Shown in pieces: positions 1-8,573 of a stretch of 64,000 bases of DNA (the first letter of the stretch is position 1; every line of letters starts with the position of its first letter). Source of the DNA: Paraburkholderia diazotrophica (lineage in GTDB: Bacteria; Pseudomonadota; Gammaproteobacteria; Burkholderiales; Burkholderiaceae). The stretch is taken from assembly GCF_900108945.1 (NCBI RefSeq), contig NZ_FNYE01000015.1, positions 116,975-180,974 of the forward strand. Direction: 5' to 3'. The translations under genes and the position numbers were made by a program. Below the pieces are notes generated by a model, which worked only from the letters and a program-made list of their open reading frames with translations, made no database searches and had not been told where the DNA came from.

Positions 1-1
1 C

Positions 2-829
2 GCGTTTCCGCTGAAGAACGAGGGCATTACGCGCCTTGAAATAGCGTCCCGCGTCGATGCGGCTGCGCGCATGTTGCGGATCGAAAGTCTGCTTGGACGA
101 AAGACGGGCGGGTTGTCAGGCGGCGACCGGCAACGCGTCGCGTTGGGGCGCGCGATCGTGCGGCATCCGAAGGCGTTTCTGATGGACGAGCCGCTCGGCA
201 CGCTCGACGCGGACTTTCGCGAGCTGATGTGCCTGGAATTGCGCAAGCTGCACAACGCGCTCAATGCAACGACTGTCTATGTCACACATGATCAAAGAGA
301 AGCGATGGCGATGGCCGACGACATCGTCGTGATGAATGGTGGCGAAGTACTGCAATCGGCGTCGCCGCATGAGATCTATCACTTTCCCGCGACCGTGTTC
401 GTCGGCAGTTTCATCGGCAGCCCGCCGATGAATTTTCTGGCCGTGGACGGCGGCGTCGACGCGGGCGCGGAATCGGTATCGCTGGGCGGGATGGCCGTGT
501 CCGTGCCGCGCACCGATGCGTCTGCTGCGAAAGCGCTGCTGGGCGTGCGGCCCGAGCATGTCGTGATCGACGAGCGCGGTGCGGTGCGCGGACGTGTGAT
601 CGCCGACGAGTATCTCGGCTCACATCAGATCCTGGTCGTCGAAACAGCGCTCGGCGTTGTGCGTGTGAGAGTCGGGAAGGACGATGGGCGGGCGGCGGGA
701 TCGCAGGTCGGGCTGTCGTTTCGCAGGGAGCGCACGCTTCTGTACGACGCAGCGAGCGGCAAGCTGCTGCCCGGCGCTGCGCGTCAGATGGCCGTCAATG
801 GAAACGGCAACGGAGGCGCTCATGTCTGA
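2..829 (+). CDS. ABC transporter ATP-binding protein (5'-truncated by window edge), sugar/glycerol importer type
   Basis: The reading frame is open from base 2, so the start and Walker A motif lie outside the window. The visible part has the ABC signature LSGGDRQRVALGRA, Walker B FLMDEPLGTLD and the switch histidine in VYVTHDQ, followed by a C-terminal regulatory (TOBE/MalK-like) domain of about 120 residues. It overlaps the next ATPase gene by 8 bp. Two adjacent ATPases of this kind are known from the rhizobial glycerol importer (GlpS/GlpT), and the DhaL/DhaK genes downstream fit import of glycerol or another small polyol or ketose. That substrate is inference. The protein works at the inner face of the cytoplasmic membrane. 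Confidence 0.88.
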   Translation, partial: AFPLKNEGITRLEIASRVDAAARMLRIESLLGRKTGGLSGGDRQRVALGRAIVRHPKAFLMDEPLGTLDADFRELMCLELRKLHNALNATTVYVTHDQREAMAMADDIVVMNGGEVLQSASPHEIYHFPATVFVGSFIGSPPMNFLAVDGGVDAGAESVSLGGMAVSVPRTDASAAKALLGVRPEHVVIDERGAVRGRVIADEYLGSHQILVVETALGVVRVRVGKDDGRAAGSQVGLSFRRERTLLYDAASGKLLPGAARQMAVNGNGNGGAHV

Positions 830-1841
830 TATCCGCTTGAATGGAGTGACGAAGCGATTCGGCGAAATCGTTGCAGTAGATGATGTATCGATCGACGTGA
901 AGGAGGGGGAGTTCGTCGTGTTGCTCGGCCCGAGCGGCGCGGGCAAGACCACCACGTTGCGGCTCATCGCCGGTCTCGAACGGCCCGACGATGGCCAGAT
1001 CTTCATCGGCGGTGAAGCTGCGACGGATATGCATCCCGCGGACCGCGACGTCGCCTTCATTTTTCAGCAGTATTCGCTGTATCCGCATCTGACCGTATTC
1101 GGCAACCTGGCGTTTCCGTTGCGTTCCCCACGCCGGCGCGTCAGCGAAGCGGAAGTTGCCGCGCGTGTGCAGGCGGTCGCGCAGATGCTGCATATCGAGT
1201 CGAAGCTGGGCAACCTCGCGACACGCCTATCGGGCGGCGAGATGCAGCGCGTGGCCATCGGACGCGCACTCGTGCGGCAGCCTAAAGTATTTCTGATGGA
1301 CGAGCCGCTGTCGTCGCTCGACGCAAAGTTGCGCGAGGAGCTGCGGATCGAACTGAAGCGGCTGCATCGCACGATTGGTGCGACGATCATCTACGTGACG
1401 CACGATCAGGTCGAAGCCACGACGCTTGCGGATCGCATCGGCATACTCGAACACGGCCGCATCGTGCAGATGGGCGCGCCGCGCGAGGTGTATGGCAATC
1501 CGGCTTCGCTAGGCGCGGCGCAACGTCTCGGCTCGCCGCCGATCAACTTGCTGCCGGCCGGATTGTTCGATCCTTCCGCGATGCCCGCGGGTACGTCGAC
1601 GGTCGCGATCCGTCCAGAAGATATTGTGCTGCACGCGCCTGATACGCGTGACGTGCTCAACCTTCGCGTGCTCGAGTATTCGCCGCTTCGGCATTTGTTG
1701 ATTCTGGACCGCGACGGCACCGCAATCGTCGCGACAACGATGACCGAGCGCAACTTCGCGCCAGGGCAAACGGTCGGCGTATCGCTGCCGCCGCGCAGCC
1801 TTCTCTATTTCCGCTCCGACGGCAGGAGGATTCCGGCATGA
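822..1841 (+). CDS. ABC transporter ATP-binding protein, second ATPase of the pair
   Basis: The protein has 339 residues starting at the ATG at 822, which has a GGAGG ribosome binding site at 812-816. Walker A (GPSGAGKTT) is at residues 36-44, the signature is LSGGEMQRVAIGRAL, Walker B is FLMDEPLSSLD and the H-loop is IYVTHDQ. A TOBE-like regulatory domain follows. It is a MalK/UgpC-class ATPase of a carbohydrate importer. Its stop overlaps the dhaL start (ATGA at 1838-1841), so translation is probably coupled. With the preceding ATPase it probably forms a heterodimer, as in GlpS/GlpT. The permeases and binding protein must lie to the left of the window. Confidence 0.9.
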   Translation: MSDIRLNGVTKRFGEIVAVDDVSIDVKEGEFVVLLGPSGAGKTTTLRLIAGLERPDDGQIFIGGEAATDMHPADRDVAFIFQQYSLYPHLTVFGNLAFPLRSPRRRVSEAEVAARVQAVAQMLHIESKLGNLATRLSGGEMQRVAIGRALVRQPKVFLMDEPLSSLDAKLREELRIELKRLHRTIGATIIYVTHDQVEATTLADRIGILEHGRIVQMGAPREVYGNPASLGAAQRLGSPPINLLPAGLFDPSAMPAGTSTVAIRPEDIVLHAPDTRDVLNLRVLEYSPLRHLLILDRDGTAIVATTMTERNFAPGQTVGVSLPPRSLLYFRSDGRRIPA

Positions 1842-2473
1842 ACGGGAAAACGGTCATGGTGTGCATCGAGGCAGCGCATGCCGCGCTGAAAGAACACACC
1901 GACGAGATCGCAGTGCTCGATCAGCAGATCGGCGACGGCGATCATATCTTCAACCTGTTGCGGGGCGCCGATGCGCTGTTCGCCATGCGCGCCGACATCG
2001 AGGCCGAGGCATTTGCGCCCGCGCTGGAGCTCGCCGCGTCCAAACTGCTGTCGACGGTTGGCGGTTCGTCGGGGCCGTTGTTCTTTTCGTTGCTGCACGG
2101 CATGGCGAAGGCATCGGAAAACGCGGGCCCGATGAGCGTCGAGGATGCGGCACGTATCTTCGCGGCAGGTGTCGATGCCGTTACTCAGCGCGGCAAGGCC
2201 GGCATCGGCAGCAAGACGATGATGGACGTGCTGATCCCTGTAGCGTCGCGCTTTGCGGAACTGGCTGACGACGACGCGGCTCCGGAAACCGTGCTCGATG
2301 CGTTGCCGCAGGTCGCCGAAACGGGCATGCTCGCCACACGCGACATGCTGGCCACAAAAGGACGCGCGTCGTTTCTCGGCGAGCGCTCGCGTGGCCACAT
2401 TGATCCGGGCGCGCGGTCAAGCCAGTTGATGATCGAGGCGGTGTGCGCGCGGCTCGCGCAGGACAGAGAATGA
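1838..2473 (+). CDS. dhaL: Dihydroxyacetone kinase subunit DhaL-like (nucleotide-binding)
   Basis: The protein has 211 residues, the usual length for DhaL. The metal/ADP-binding Asp cluster is visible in LDQQIGDGDH near residue 30 and corresponds to LDREIGDADH of E. coli DhaL. Other family motifs are GGSSGPLF, GKAGIGSKTMMD and the C-terminal KGRASFLGERSRGHIDPGA. It would supply the phosphoryl group for phosphorylation of dihydroxyacetone, or a related ketose such as erythrulose, bound by DhaK. No DhaM phosphotransferase is visible in the window. The donor (ATP or a PTS protein) therefore cannot be told from this sequence. The gene is coupled to the ATPase gene before it and lies 13 bp before dhaK. 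Confidence 0.9.
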   Translation: MNGKTVMVCIEAAHAALKEHTDEIAVLDQQIGDGDHIFNLLRGADALFAMRADIEAEAFAPALELAASKLLSTVGGSSGPLFFSLLHGMAKASENAGPMSVEDAARIFAAGVDAVTQRGKAGIGSKTMMDVLIPVASRFAELADDDAAPETVLDALPQVAETGMLATRDMLATKGRASFLGERSRGHIDPGARSSQLMIEAVCARLAQDRE

Positions 2474-2486
2474 AAGGAGCGTAGCC

Positions 2487-3476
2487 ATGAAGAAATTTAT
2501 CAATCACGTCGACGACTTCCTGACCGAGAGCCTCGCTGGGTTCGCCGCCGCGCATAGCGATCTTGTCACACTCAACCAGGAGCCCGTATTCGTTCGGCGC
2601 AAGACGCTGAAGACCGGCAAGGTTGCATTGATTTCGGGCGGAGGCTCGGGACACGAGCCTTTGCATAGCGGCTTTGTCGGTTACGGGATGCTGGATGCTG
2701 CGTGCCCTGGCCAGGTTTTCACGTCGCCGACGCCCGATCAGATGATGGCGGCCGCCCAGGCCGTCGACACGGGCGCGGGGACGCTCTTCATCGTGAAGAA
2801 CTATTCCGGCGATCTCATGAACTTCGAAATGGCATCTGAGATGTCGGAGTTGCCGAATGCGATGGTGCTGATCAACGACGATGTCGCAGTCGAAAATTCC
2901 AGCTACACGACGGGGCGGCGCGGCGTGGCGGGTGCCGTGATCGTCGAGAAGATGGTGGGCAGCCTTGCAGAAAGTGGCGCTGATCTCGAGCAATGCAAGG
3001 CGTTCGGCGACCGGATCAACAAGCATACGGCGTCAATGGGTGTTGCGTTTTCCAGTTGCACGGTGCCCGCGGCGGGCACGCTGACGTTCAAGATCGGCGA
3101 CGATGAAATCGAGGTGGGCGTCGGAATTCATGGCGAACCTGGGCGGCGACGTGCGCGTTTTGCCGCGGCCGATGCTATTGCGGAAGAACTGCTGACGGCG
3201 ATCGTCGCTGATCTGAAACCAGGGAGCAACTCGGAGTTGCTGGTCTTGATCAATGGGTTGGGCGGTACGCCGCTCGGCGAACTGTACCTGCTGTTCAATT
3301 CCGCGCGTTTATGGTTGCAGCAGCGCGATCTGAAAATCTCGCGCGTGCAGGTCGGTTCGCTAACGACCTCGCTGGAAATGGCGGGTGCGTCGATCAGCTT
3401 GTGCGTGTTGGACGATGAAATGACGCGGCATTGGGATAGCCCCGTGCATACGCCGTCGCTAAGGTGGGGGTTGTAG
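2487..3476 (+). CDS. dhaK: Dihydroxyacetone kinase subunit DhaK-like (substrate-binding)
   Basis: The protein has 329 residues (E. coli DhaK has 356). Recognisable motifs are SGGGSGHEPLH near residue 50, KNYSGDLMNFEMA near 110 and VGIHGEPGRRR near 210. The His in the last motif is the residue that binds the substrate carbonyl covalently in this family. A good ribosome binding site (GAAAGGAG) precedes the ATG. It ends the operon of two ABC ATPases, dhaL and dhaK. The likely role is phosphorylation of a C3/C4 ketose brought in by the linked importer. Glycerol, dihydroxyacetone and erythrulose are the obvious candidates, but the substrate cannot be decided here. Confidence 0.92.
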   Translation: MKKFINHVDDFLTESLAGFAAAHSDLVTLNQEPVFVRRKTLKTGKVALISGGGSGHEPLHSGFVGYGMLDAACPGQVFTSPTPDQMMAAAQAVDTGAGTLFIVKNYSGDLMNFEMASEMSELPNAMVLINDDVAVENSSYTTGRRGVAGAVIVEKMVGSLAESGADLEQCKAFGDRINKHTASMGVAFSSCTVPAAGTLTFKIGDDEIEVGVGIHGEPGRRRARFAAADAIAEELLTAIVADLKPGSNSELLVLINGLGGTPLGELYLLFNSARLWLQQRDLKISRVQVGSLTTSLEMAGASISLCVLDDEMTRHWDSPVHTPSLRWGL

Positions 3477-4154
3477 CGGCTACCAGGCTTTGCGCCTCAT
3501 CGAAAATCGCGCCGATGCTTCTTTGCATCACGCATTGTGCAAAACGGTCGCGGGATGCCGCATGGGAGTGAAGGACATGGCCAATGTCGGTGGTCTGCGA
3601 CTTGCCTGCCGCTATGGCAGAGGGACATACGCAATGAAGAAACGTCGACTATCCGATTCATTACCGTGGATGAACAACGGAATCGCGCTTCGAGATTTAT
3701 GTATCTACTCATCGTTCTATGCGCAGAGCGGTTCGAAGTCGGAGAACAATAAAACTCAATCGTGAGTAATTGCTCGCCGAATCGAAAGAAAGTGCGTGAC
3801 CCCCGTATCGAATGCGAATCGTGAACCCGTATATTACAAAAGACTTAGTAGCCTTTGCCGGGCGATGATATAGGGTAAAGACGTGCGCTTTCTCTTTGCG
3901 TACCGGGCCTACCGGCCCTTTGGCGGTTCTTCGGATGCTCCTGTCGTCTCGAACGCCACTCGCGGATTTGCCGCGTTAGCTTCTTCCATACATCCGGTAA
4001 AGCCAGAAAGAACGTTCCCGCAACCGGTTCCCCCCGCAGCAGTCGGAGTTGCTGGCAGCGGCCATCCTGGCGCGCGTGCCGGACGCTTCGCCCATTGCGT
4101 ATGTGAAAGCGGGCGCAAAACCTGAAACCTGATTTCGAATTGAAGGAGTAAGCC
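3477..4154. other. Intergenic stretch without a convincing gene
   Basis: These 678 bp follow dhaK. One 91-codon frame (3490-3765) begins with TTG, has no ribosome binding site and no recognisable motif, so I do not call it. The sequence is less GC-rich than the surrounding genes between about 3650 and 3850. I find no clear terminator or promoter. Confidence 0.5.
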
Positions 4155-4418
4155 ATGAAGACAACGTTTCTCGTGCCCGCGGTGGTCGTGGGCGCTTTCT
4201 CGTTGGCGGGCGTCGCTCAAGCGCAGGACACGTCCCCGCAGCAAGATGCTCAATCGTCATCGACCACTACCAGCGCCAGCGCATCTTCCAGTGCGTCTCG
4301 CGACTCGTCCGGGTATGGTGGTGTATCCGGGAGCAACGGTGCGAGTGGCAATTTGACCCGGTGGGGACAAGGCACGTGTGGCCACCTGCCTCAATGCAAC
4401 GCTGATAGCGGTCACTAA
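4155..4418 (+). CDS. Small secreted Ser/Thr-rich protein, unknown function
   Basis: The protein has 87 residues and a strong ribosome binding site (AAGGAG) before the ATG. Residues 1-23 form a typical Sec signal peptide with a cleavage site after AQA. The mature part is a low-complexity Ser/Thr/Ala stretch (residues 30-60) followed by a Gly-rich segment and a short tail with two Cys (CGHLPQC). I do not recognise a family. The two Cys could form a disulfide in the periplasm. It stands alone on the plus strand. Confidence 0.65.
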   Translation: MKTTFLVPAVVVGAFSLAGVAQAQDTSPQQDAQSSSTTTSASASSSASRDSSGYGGVSGSNGASGNLTRWGQGTCGHLPQCNADSGH

Positions 4419-4740
4419 CGCGCAGGTCGATGCTGTGGTTTCGCGGATTGGGGCCGACCCATCCGCGAAATCTTCGTCGCGTTGCTGCCGTTCTGAATAT
4501 TGTGCGACAGCGATTAGCGAGGCCTACGCGAGGGTGACAGATCGATTGCCGCTTAGTGTCAGACTCAATACGTTCGATGGTTCTTACGCGAGTCTGCGTA
4601 TAGTGTGCCAACGCACTGACCGGCAGCTTTCTGCAACGGCCAAGCCGCAACTTCCCAAACGCGTTCAGCCCGCACTGAACGGCCGACGGCTTTGCTTGTC
4701 CATCACATAGTTGACAGCCCGCAACGAGTGGACACGTCTG
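4419..4740. other. Intergenic stretch, nothing recognised
   Basis: These 322 bp lie between the small secreted protein and the MFS exporter. Frames running through it lack ribosome binding sites and family motifs. No clear hairpin or promoter was found. Confidence 0.45.
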
Positions 4741-6393
4741 ATGGCCGATCACGCCGCCCCGCCTCTCCAAAAAACTCGCAACGAGCGGCATGCGTTCGCC
4801 GCTCAGGCCGCCCCCTGCGACGGTCTGGCGATTCTCGCGCAACCCGCCGGCGATCGCCCGTGTCACCGCAAGCGGCTCGCCCTCGCAGCGACGATTCTCG
4901 GCTCCAGCATGGCCTTCATCGACGGCTCGGTCGTCAACGTCGCGCTGTCGTCGATCCAGAGGGAACTCGGCGGGGACGTCGCGGCGATGCAATGGATCGT
5001 CAATGCGTACCTGTTGCTGCTCGGCTCATTGGTGCTGGTGGGGGGAGCGATGGGCGACAAGCTTGGGCGGCGCACGATATTTATTGCGGGCATCGGGTTG
5101 TTCACCGCAGCGTCGGTGGCGTGCGGCTTGGCACCCAGCTCCGGCGCGCTGATCGGCGCGCGCGCAGTGCAAGGCGTCGGCGCGGCGCTGCTTGTGCCGG
5201 GCAGCCTCGCGATCATCGGCGCGGTTTTCGACGAGCGCGAGCGCGGCCGTGCGATCGGCACATGGGCCGGCGTTGGCGCGGTCATGTCGGCCGTAGGTCC
5301 CGTCGCGGGCGGCTGGCTGGTCGATGCATTCTCGTGGCGCGCGATCTTCTATCTGAACGTGCCGCTCGCGGCCGCGACGATCGCGCTCGCGCTGTGGTCG
5401 GTACCGGACAGCCGCAACGAAGGTGCCACGCGTCGTCTTGACTGGGCAGGCGCGCTCACGGCGGCTGCCGGGTTCGGCGCGCTCACGTACGGCCTCACGC
5501 GCGCCTCCTCGCATGGCTTCAACGATGAAACAGTGATCGGTTCGATCGTCGCCGGAATCCTGGTCTGCGCGGTTTTCATCGCGATCGAAGCGCGCAGCGA
5601 AGACCCGATGATGCCGCTCGACGTGTTTCGTTCGCGAGACTTCAGCGGCGCGAACCTCGTCACGTTGCTGCTGTACTTCGGGCTCAGTGGCGCGCTGTTC
5701 TTTCTTCCGTTCACGCTGATTCGCGCGCACGGGTACTCGGCGACGGAAGCTGGCGCGGCGCTGTTGCCCTTGCCCGTCGTGATGGGCACTCTGTCGCGCT
5801 TCACAGGCGGGCTCGCGACGCGCCTCGGGCCGCGCGCGTTATTGACCGTCGGCCCATTGATCGCGGCTGTCGGCTTCACACTGCTCGCGCTGCCTGCGCT
5901 CTTCGAGACGGATCGCGAAACCTACTGGACCAGCTTTTTCCCTGGGCTCGTCGTGCTCGGCCTCGGCATGACGATCACCGTGGCTCCGCTGACAACGACC
6001 GTGATGACGGTCGTTCCCGCCACGCGCGCGGGCGTCGCGTCGGGCATCAACAATGCCGTTGCGCGCATCGCGAGCCTGCTGGCAATCGCCGTGCTCGGCA
6101 TCGTGTTCATGTGGTCGCATGGCGCGGCGCTCGCGATGCGCCTCGAACGGCTGAACATTCCGCCCGACCTGCATCGCACGGGGCAACTGCTCGAACCCGA
6201 CACGTCGACGCTGGCGGGCGCACACGCCGTGCCCGCGCGCATGCTCGAGGCGCAGGCGGAAGCGATCGATGCGGGCTTGCGAGCGGTTGCGTTGACGTCC
6301 GCAGCATGCGCGTTGCTCGGCGCAGCGTGCGCGGCGGCGACGATCCGTGGGCAGAAGAAGAGACAAGGCGAGACTCAGGAGCAGGCAAGATAG
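4741..6393 (+). CDS. MFS drug exporter of the DHA2 (EmrB/QacA) family, 14 membrane segments
   Basis: The protein has about 550 residues from the ATG at 4741. An upstream TTG at 4711 would add ten residues, and no start has a clear ribosome binding site. The first helix carries the DHA2 signature SSMAFIDGSVVNVAL. Motif A is GGAMGDKLGRRTIF and the antiporter motif C is VGPVAGGWLVD. Fourteen hydrophobic segments fit the DHA2 family of proton-driven drug and solvent exporters in the inner membrane. The unusually long hydrophilic N-terminus (about 50 residues) may mean the real start is further in. There is no adjacent membrane-fusion protein or TolC-type gene, so it probably acts alone. Confidence 0.85.
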   Translation: MADHAAPPLQKTRNERHAFAAQAAPCDGLAILAQPAGDRPCHRKRLALAATILGSSMAFIDGSVVNVALSSIQRELGGDVAAMQWIVNAYLLLLGSLVLVGGAMGDKLGRRTIFIAGIGLFTAASVACGLAPSSGALIGARAVQGVGAALLVPGSLAIIGAVFDERERGRAIGTWAGVGAVMSAVGPVAGGWLVDAFSWRAIFYLNVPLAAATIALALWSVPDSRNEGATRRLDWAGALTAAAGFGALTYGLTRASSHGFNDETVIGSIVAGILVCAVFIAIEARSEDPMMPLDVFRSRDFSGANLVTLLLYFGLSGALFFLPFTLIRAHGYSATEAGAALLPLPVVMGTLSRFTGGLATRLGPRALLTVGPLIAAVGFTLLALPALFETDRETYWTSFFPGLVVLGLGMTITVAPLTTTVMTVVPATRAGVASGINNAVARIASLLAIAVLGIVFMWSHGAALAMRLERLNIPPDLHRTGQLLEPDTSTLAGAHAVPARMLEAQAEAIDAGLRAVALTSAACALLGAACAAATIRGQKKRQGETQEQAR

Positions 6394-6663
6394 CGCGCCG
6401 GGCTGGTTCCCGCCGCACCGTGAAAAGTGACAAGAGTCCGGAAACGTGACTTTCAGCCGTCGCCATGTTTCGCCGTTTTCTTTCCATCTGCCTGTCTCTT
6501 CGGACAACGCGACCGCCTCTCACTGAAGCCGCGGCACCAGCTTTTCGCCGTTGAAATAGTAGACGCCAAATACCGGTTCGCGCGATAACGGTACGTGCAA
6601 ATGTTCAACGTTTCCGGCCAGCAACAATCGACTCGATGTGCCTGGCAGGCTTGTCGTGTCTGT

Positions 6664-7320
6664 CTACACCATGATGAATCCGCGCCGCATTCCGAGCATC
6701 ACCGCTTCCGTGCGGTTGGTCGCGCCGAGTTTGCCGAAGATGGAGGAGAGGTGAAATTTCACGGTGTTGTCCGAGATGTCGAGTTGCCGCGCGATCTCCT
6801 TGTTGCCGAGTCCGTCGGCGAGCATCGCCAGCACTTCGATCTCGCGCAACGTCAACGCTTCGAACGGTTCGCCGGAGGCCGTCTCGCGCGCTGGTTTTCG
6901 TTCGGCCAGCAGCTTTGCGAGGATGTCGGGCGACAGCACGCAAAGGCCCGCGGCGACGGCTTCGATCGACGCGACGATTTCGGCCGGCATCGCACTGCGC
7001 GGCAGGATCGCCAACGCATCGGCGGGCGGTGCATCGAGAATCCAGTCACTGTCCGTCTCGGCGCTCAACAGGACGAGCGCCGGTGGCGCGTGCGCGAGTT
7101 CGAATAACGTCTTGAGCGCGTCGCTCACGTCCGGCTCGATGTCGATCACGACCACATCCGGCACCGAACCGGCGAGGCAATCGACGAGTGTTTCAGCATC
7201 GGCTGCACTACCGAGGAACTCAAGTGCCGGGTTCGCCTCGACAAGCGCTTTGACAAGCGTTTGCAGGCTCGTGCGCACCTGCGACGATGCCGCAATCACC
7301 GCGACCCTCACGGGCGCCAT
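6664..7320 (-). CDS. LuxR-family response-regulator-like transcription factor
   Basis: The N-terminal domain looks like a receiver domain, with the potential phospho-acceptor Asp in VVVIDIEPD. The C-terminal domain is a LuxR/FixJ helix-turn-helix: LTLREIEVLAMLADGLGNKEIARQL, then TVKFHLSSIFGKLGATNRTEAV. I prefer the ATG at 7320 because AGAGGG lies six bases upstream; an in-frame ATG at 7344 adds eight residues. It lies just downstream of the HtrA-like protease gene on the same strand and the two are probably co-transcribed. No sensor kinase is next to it, so the activating signal is unknown. Confidence 0.85.
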   Translation of the reverse strand: MAPVRVAVIAASSQVRTSLQTLVKALVEANPALEFLGSAADAETLVDCLAGSVPDVVVIDIEPDVSDALKTLFELAHAPPALVLLSAETDSDWILDAPPADALAILPRSAMPAEIVASIEAVAAGLCVLSPDILAKLLAERKPARETASGEPFEALTLREIEVLAMLADGLGNKEIARQLDISDNTVKFHLSSIFGKLGATNRTEAVMLGMRRGFIMV

Positions 7321-7362
7321 GTGTACCCTCTGTCCATTCGACATTTCGCCGCTTCCCGGACC

Positions 7363-8301
7363 TCATCTGCACGCATTCCGTTGAGGGCGTTCGCCCACCG
7401 TTATAGAACACGCATGGCGTTCGCCACCTCGGATCAACGCGATTTGCAACTGCTGTCCAATGCTTGCGGAGCCCAGCGCGGCGTGCACGTCGTTCATGTC
7501 GCGGCAAGGCTTGCCGTCCAGTTCGATCAGCACATCGCCGATCAGCACGCCCGCCTGTTCCGCAGGACCGCCCGGCGCCAGCGAATTGATCAGCAATCCG
7601 CTGCTGAACGGCAGGCTCATTTTGTCGACCCATGCGTCGAGCAGGCTGACCTGCTGCGTGCCGACGCCAAGATAGCCCCGTGCGACGCGCCCCTTGGCCA
7701 ACAGCTCATCGGTGACGCGCTCCACGGTCATGCCGGGAATCACCATGCCGGCGCCGCGCATCAGTGCCGATGTGCAGATGCCCATGACTTGCCCGCGCAT
7801 ATCCGCGAGCGCTGCGCCTGAGAAACCCGGGCGCAGGCCGCCGTCCAGTCGCACGAACGCATCGAGCTGTCCGCCTCTCCATGTGCGCCAGGAACCTCCT
7901 GTGCTGCCGATCACGCCGAAATCAGCGCTGACGCCGAGTTCGTCCGCGCGCGCGACGGCGAGCGCAAGATGACCGGGCTTCAGTGAGCGTGCATCGCCGG
8001 AGTCGATTGGGTCCAGGTCCACGCCGTCCAGTTTCAGCACGCCGATATCGGTGCCCGGGTCCAGGCCCGCGAGGAGTGCGGAGACTGTACGTCCATCGGG
8101 CAACGTGACTTTGATCCCGTCCTCACGCCTGATCGTGTGTGCAGCTGTCACGACCACGCCATGTCGCCAGATTACCCCACTTGACGGCATGCGATGCCGG
8201 CCGTGTACTGCCACGACACTTCTTCCGATTCGCCCGGCAATGTCTGCCAGATTGTCCGAGAAATCCATCAAAGGATTTCCGCTCGAAGATGTGGTTTCCA
8301 T
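7363..8301 (-). CDS. HtrA/DegP-like trypsin-fold serine protease with one PDZ domain, no signal peptide
   Basis: The protein has 312 residues and starts behind a good AGGAG site. The trypsin-like triad can be placed: His55 in TAAHTI, Asp85 in GTDIGVLKL and Ser161 in RPGFSGAAL. The usual GNSGGP motif is altered to GFSGAA, but the nucleophile is kept. Residues about 207-305 form a PDZ domain (RGYLGVGTQQV and AGVLIGDVLIELDGKP). Unlike DegP/DegS there is no signal peptide or membrane anchor, so the protein should be cytoplasmic. Its co-directional LuxR-type neighbour 42 bp downstream suggests a regulatory pair, perhaps proteolysis of or signalling through the regulator. That is inference. Confidence 0.85.
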   Translation of the reverse strand: METTSSSGNPLMDFSDNLADIAGRIGRSVVAVHGRHRMPSSGVIWRHGVVVTAAHTIRREDGIKVTLPDGRTVSALLAGLDPGTDIGVLKLDGVDLDPIDSGDARSLKPGHLALAVARADELGVSADFGVIGSTGGSWRTWRGGQLDAFVRLDGGLRPGFSGAALADMRGQVMGICTSALMRGAGMVIPGMTVERVTDELLAKGRVARGYLGVGTQQVSLLDAWVDKMSLPFSSGLLINSLAPGGPAEQAGVLIGDVLIELDGKPCRDMNDVHAALGSASIGQQLQIALIRGGERHACSITVGERPQRNACR

Positions 8302-8573
8302 TTCAAGTCTCCTGCCAGTTGCAATGCGACCTGCTTGCGCGTCGCGTCATCGATCGCGCGGCTATCCGCGCGGACAGTGTGGTGACGACGGATTCACAAT
8401 GACAGAAGAAGAGAGGGCGCACACCACCCAAATGGGTAGCCGGGCAGGTGCAGTGTGGATTTCACGGCGCGGCGTGAGGCAGAGATCTACCGTGAGGCCG
8501 CCATTGACGAAGCCGCACAGCGCGAAGTGCATCGGCTGCTTTGCTTGCAGGACGATCAAAATGCCAGCAAACG

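Noticed and set aside
3490..3765. 91-codon frame after dhaK
   Set aside because: It begins with TTG without a ribosome binding site and shows no family motif or protein-like codon pattern.
8355..8372. Short hairpin CGCGCGG/CCGCGCG as a terminator
   Set aside because: It lies upstream of, not downstream of, the protease gene, has no T-run, and short GC palindromes are expected by chance here.
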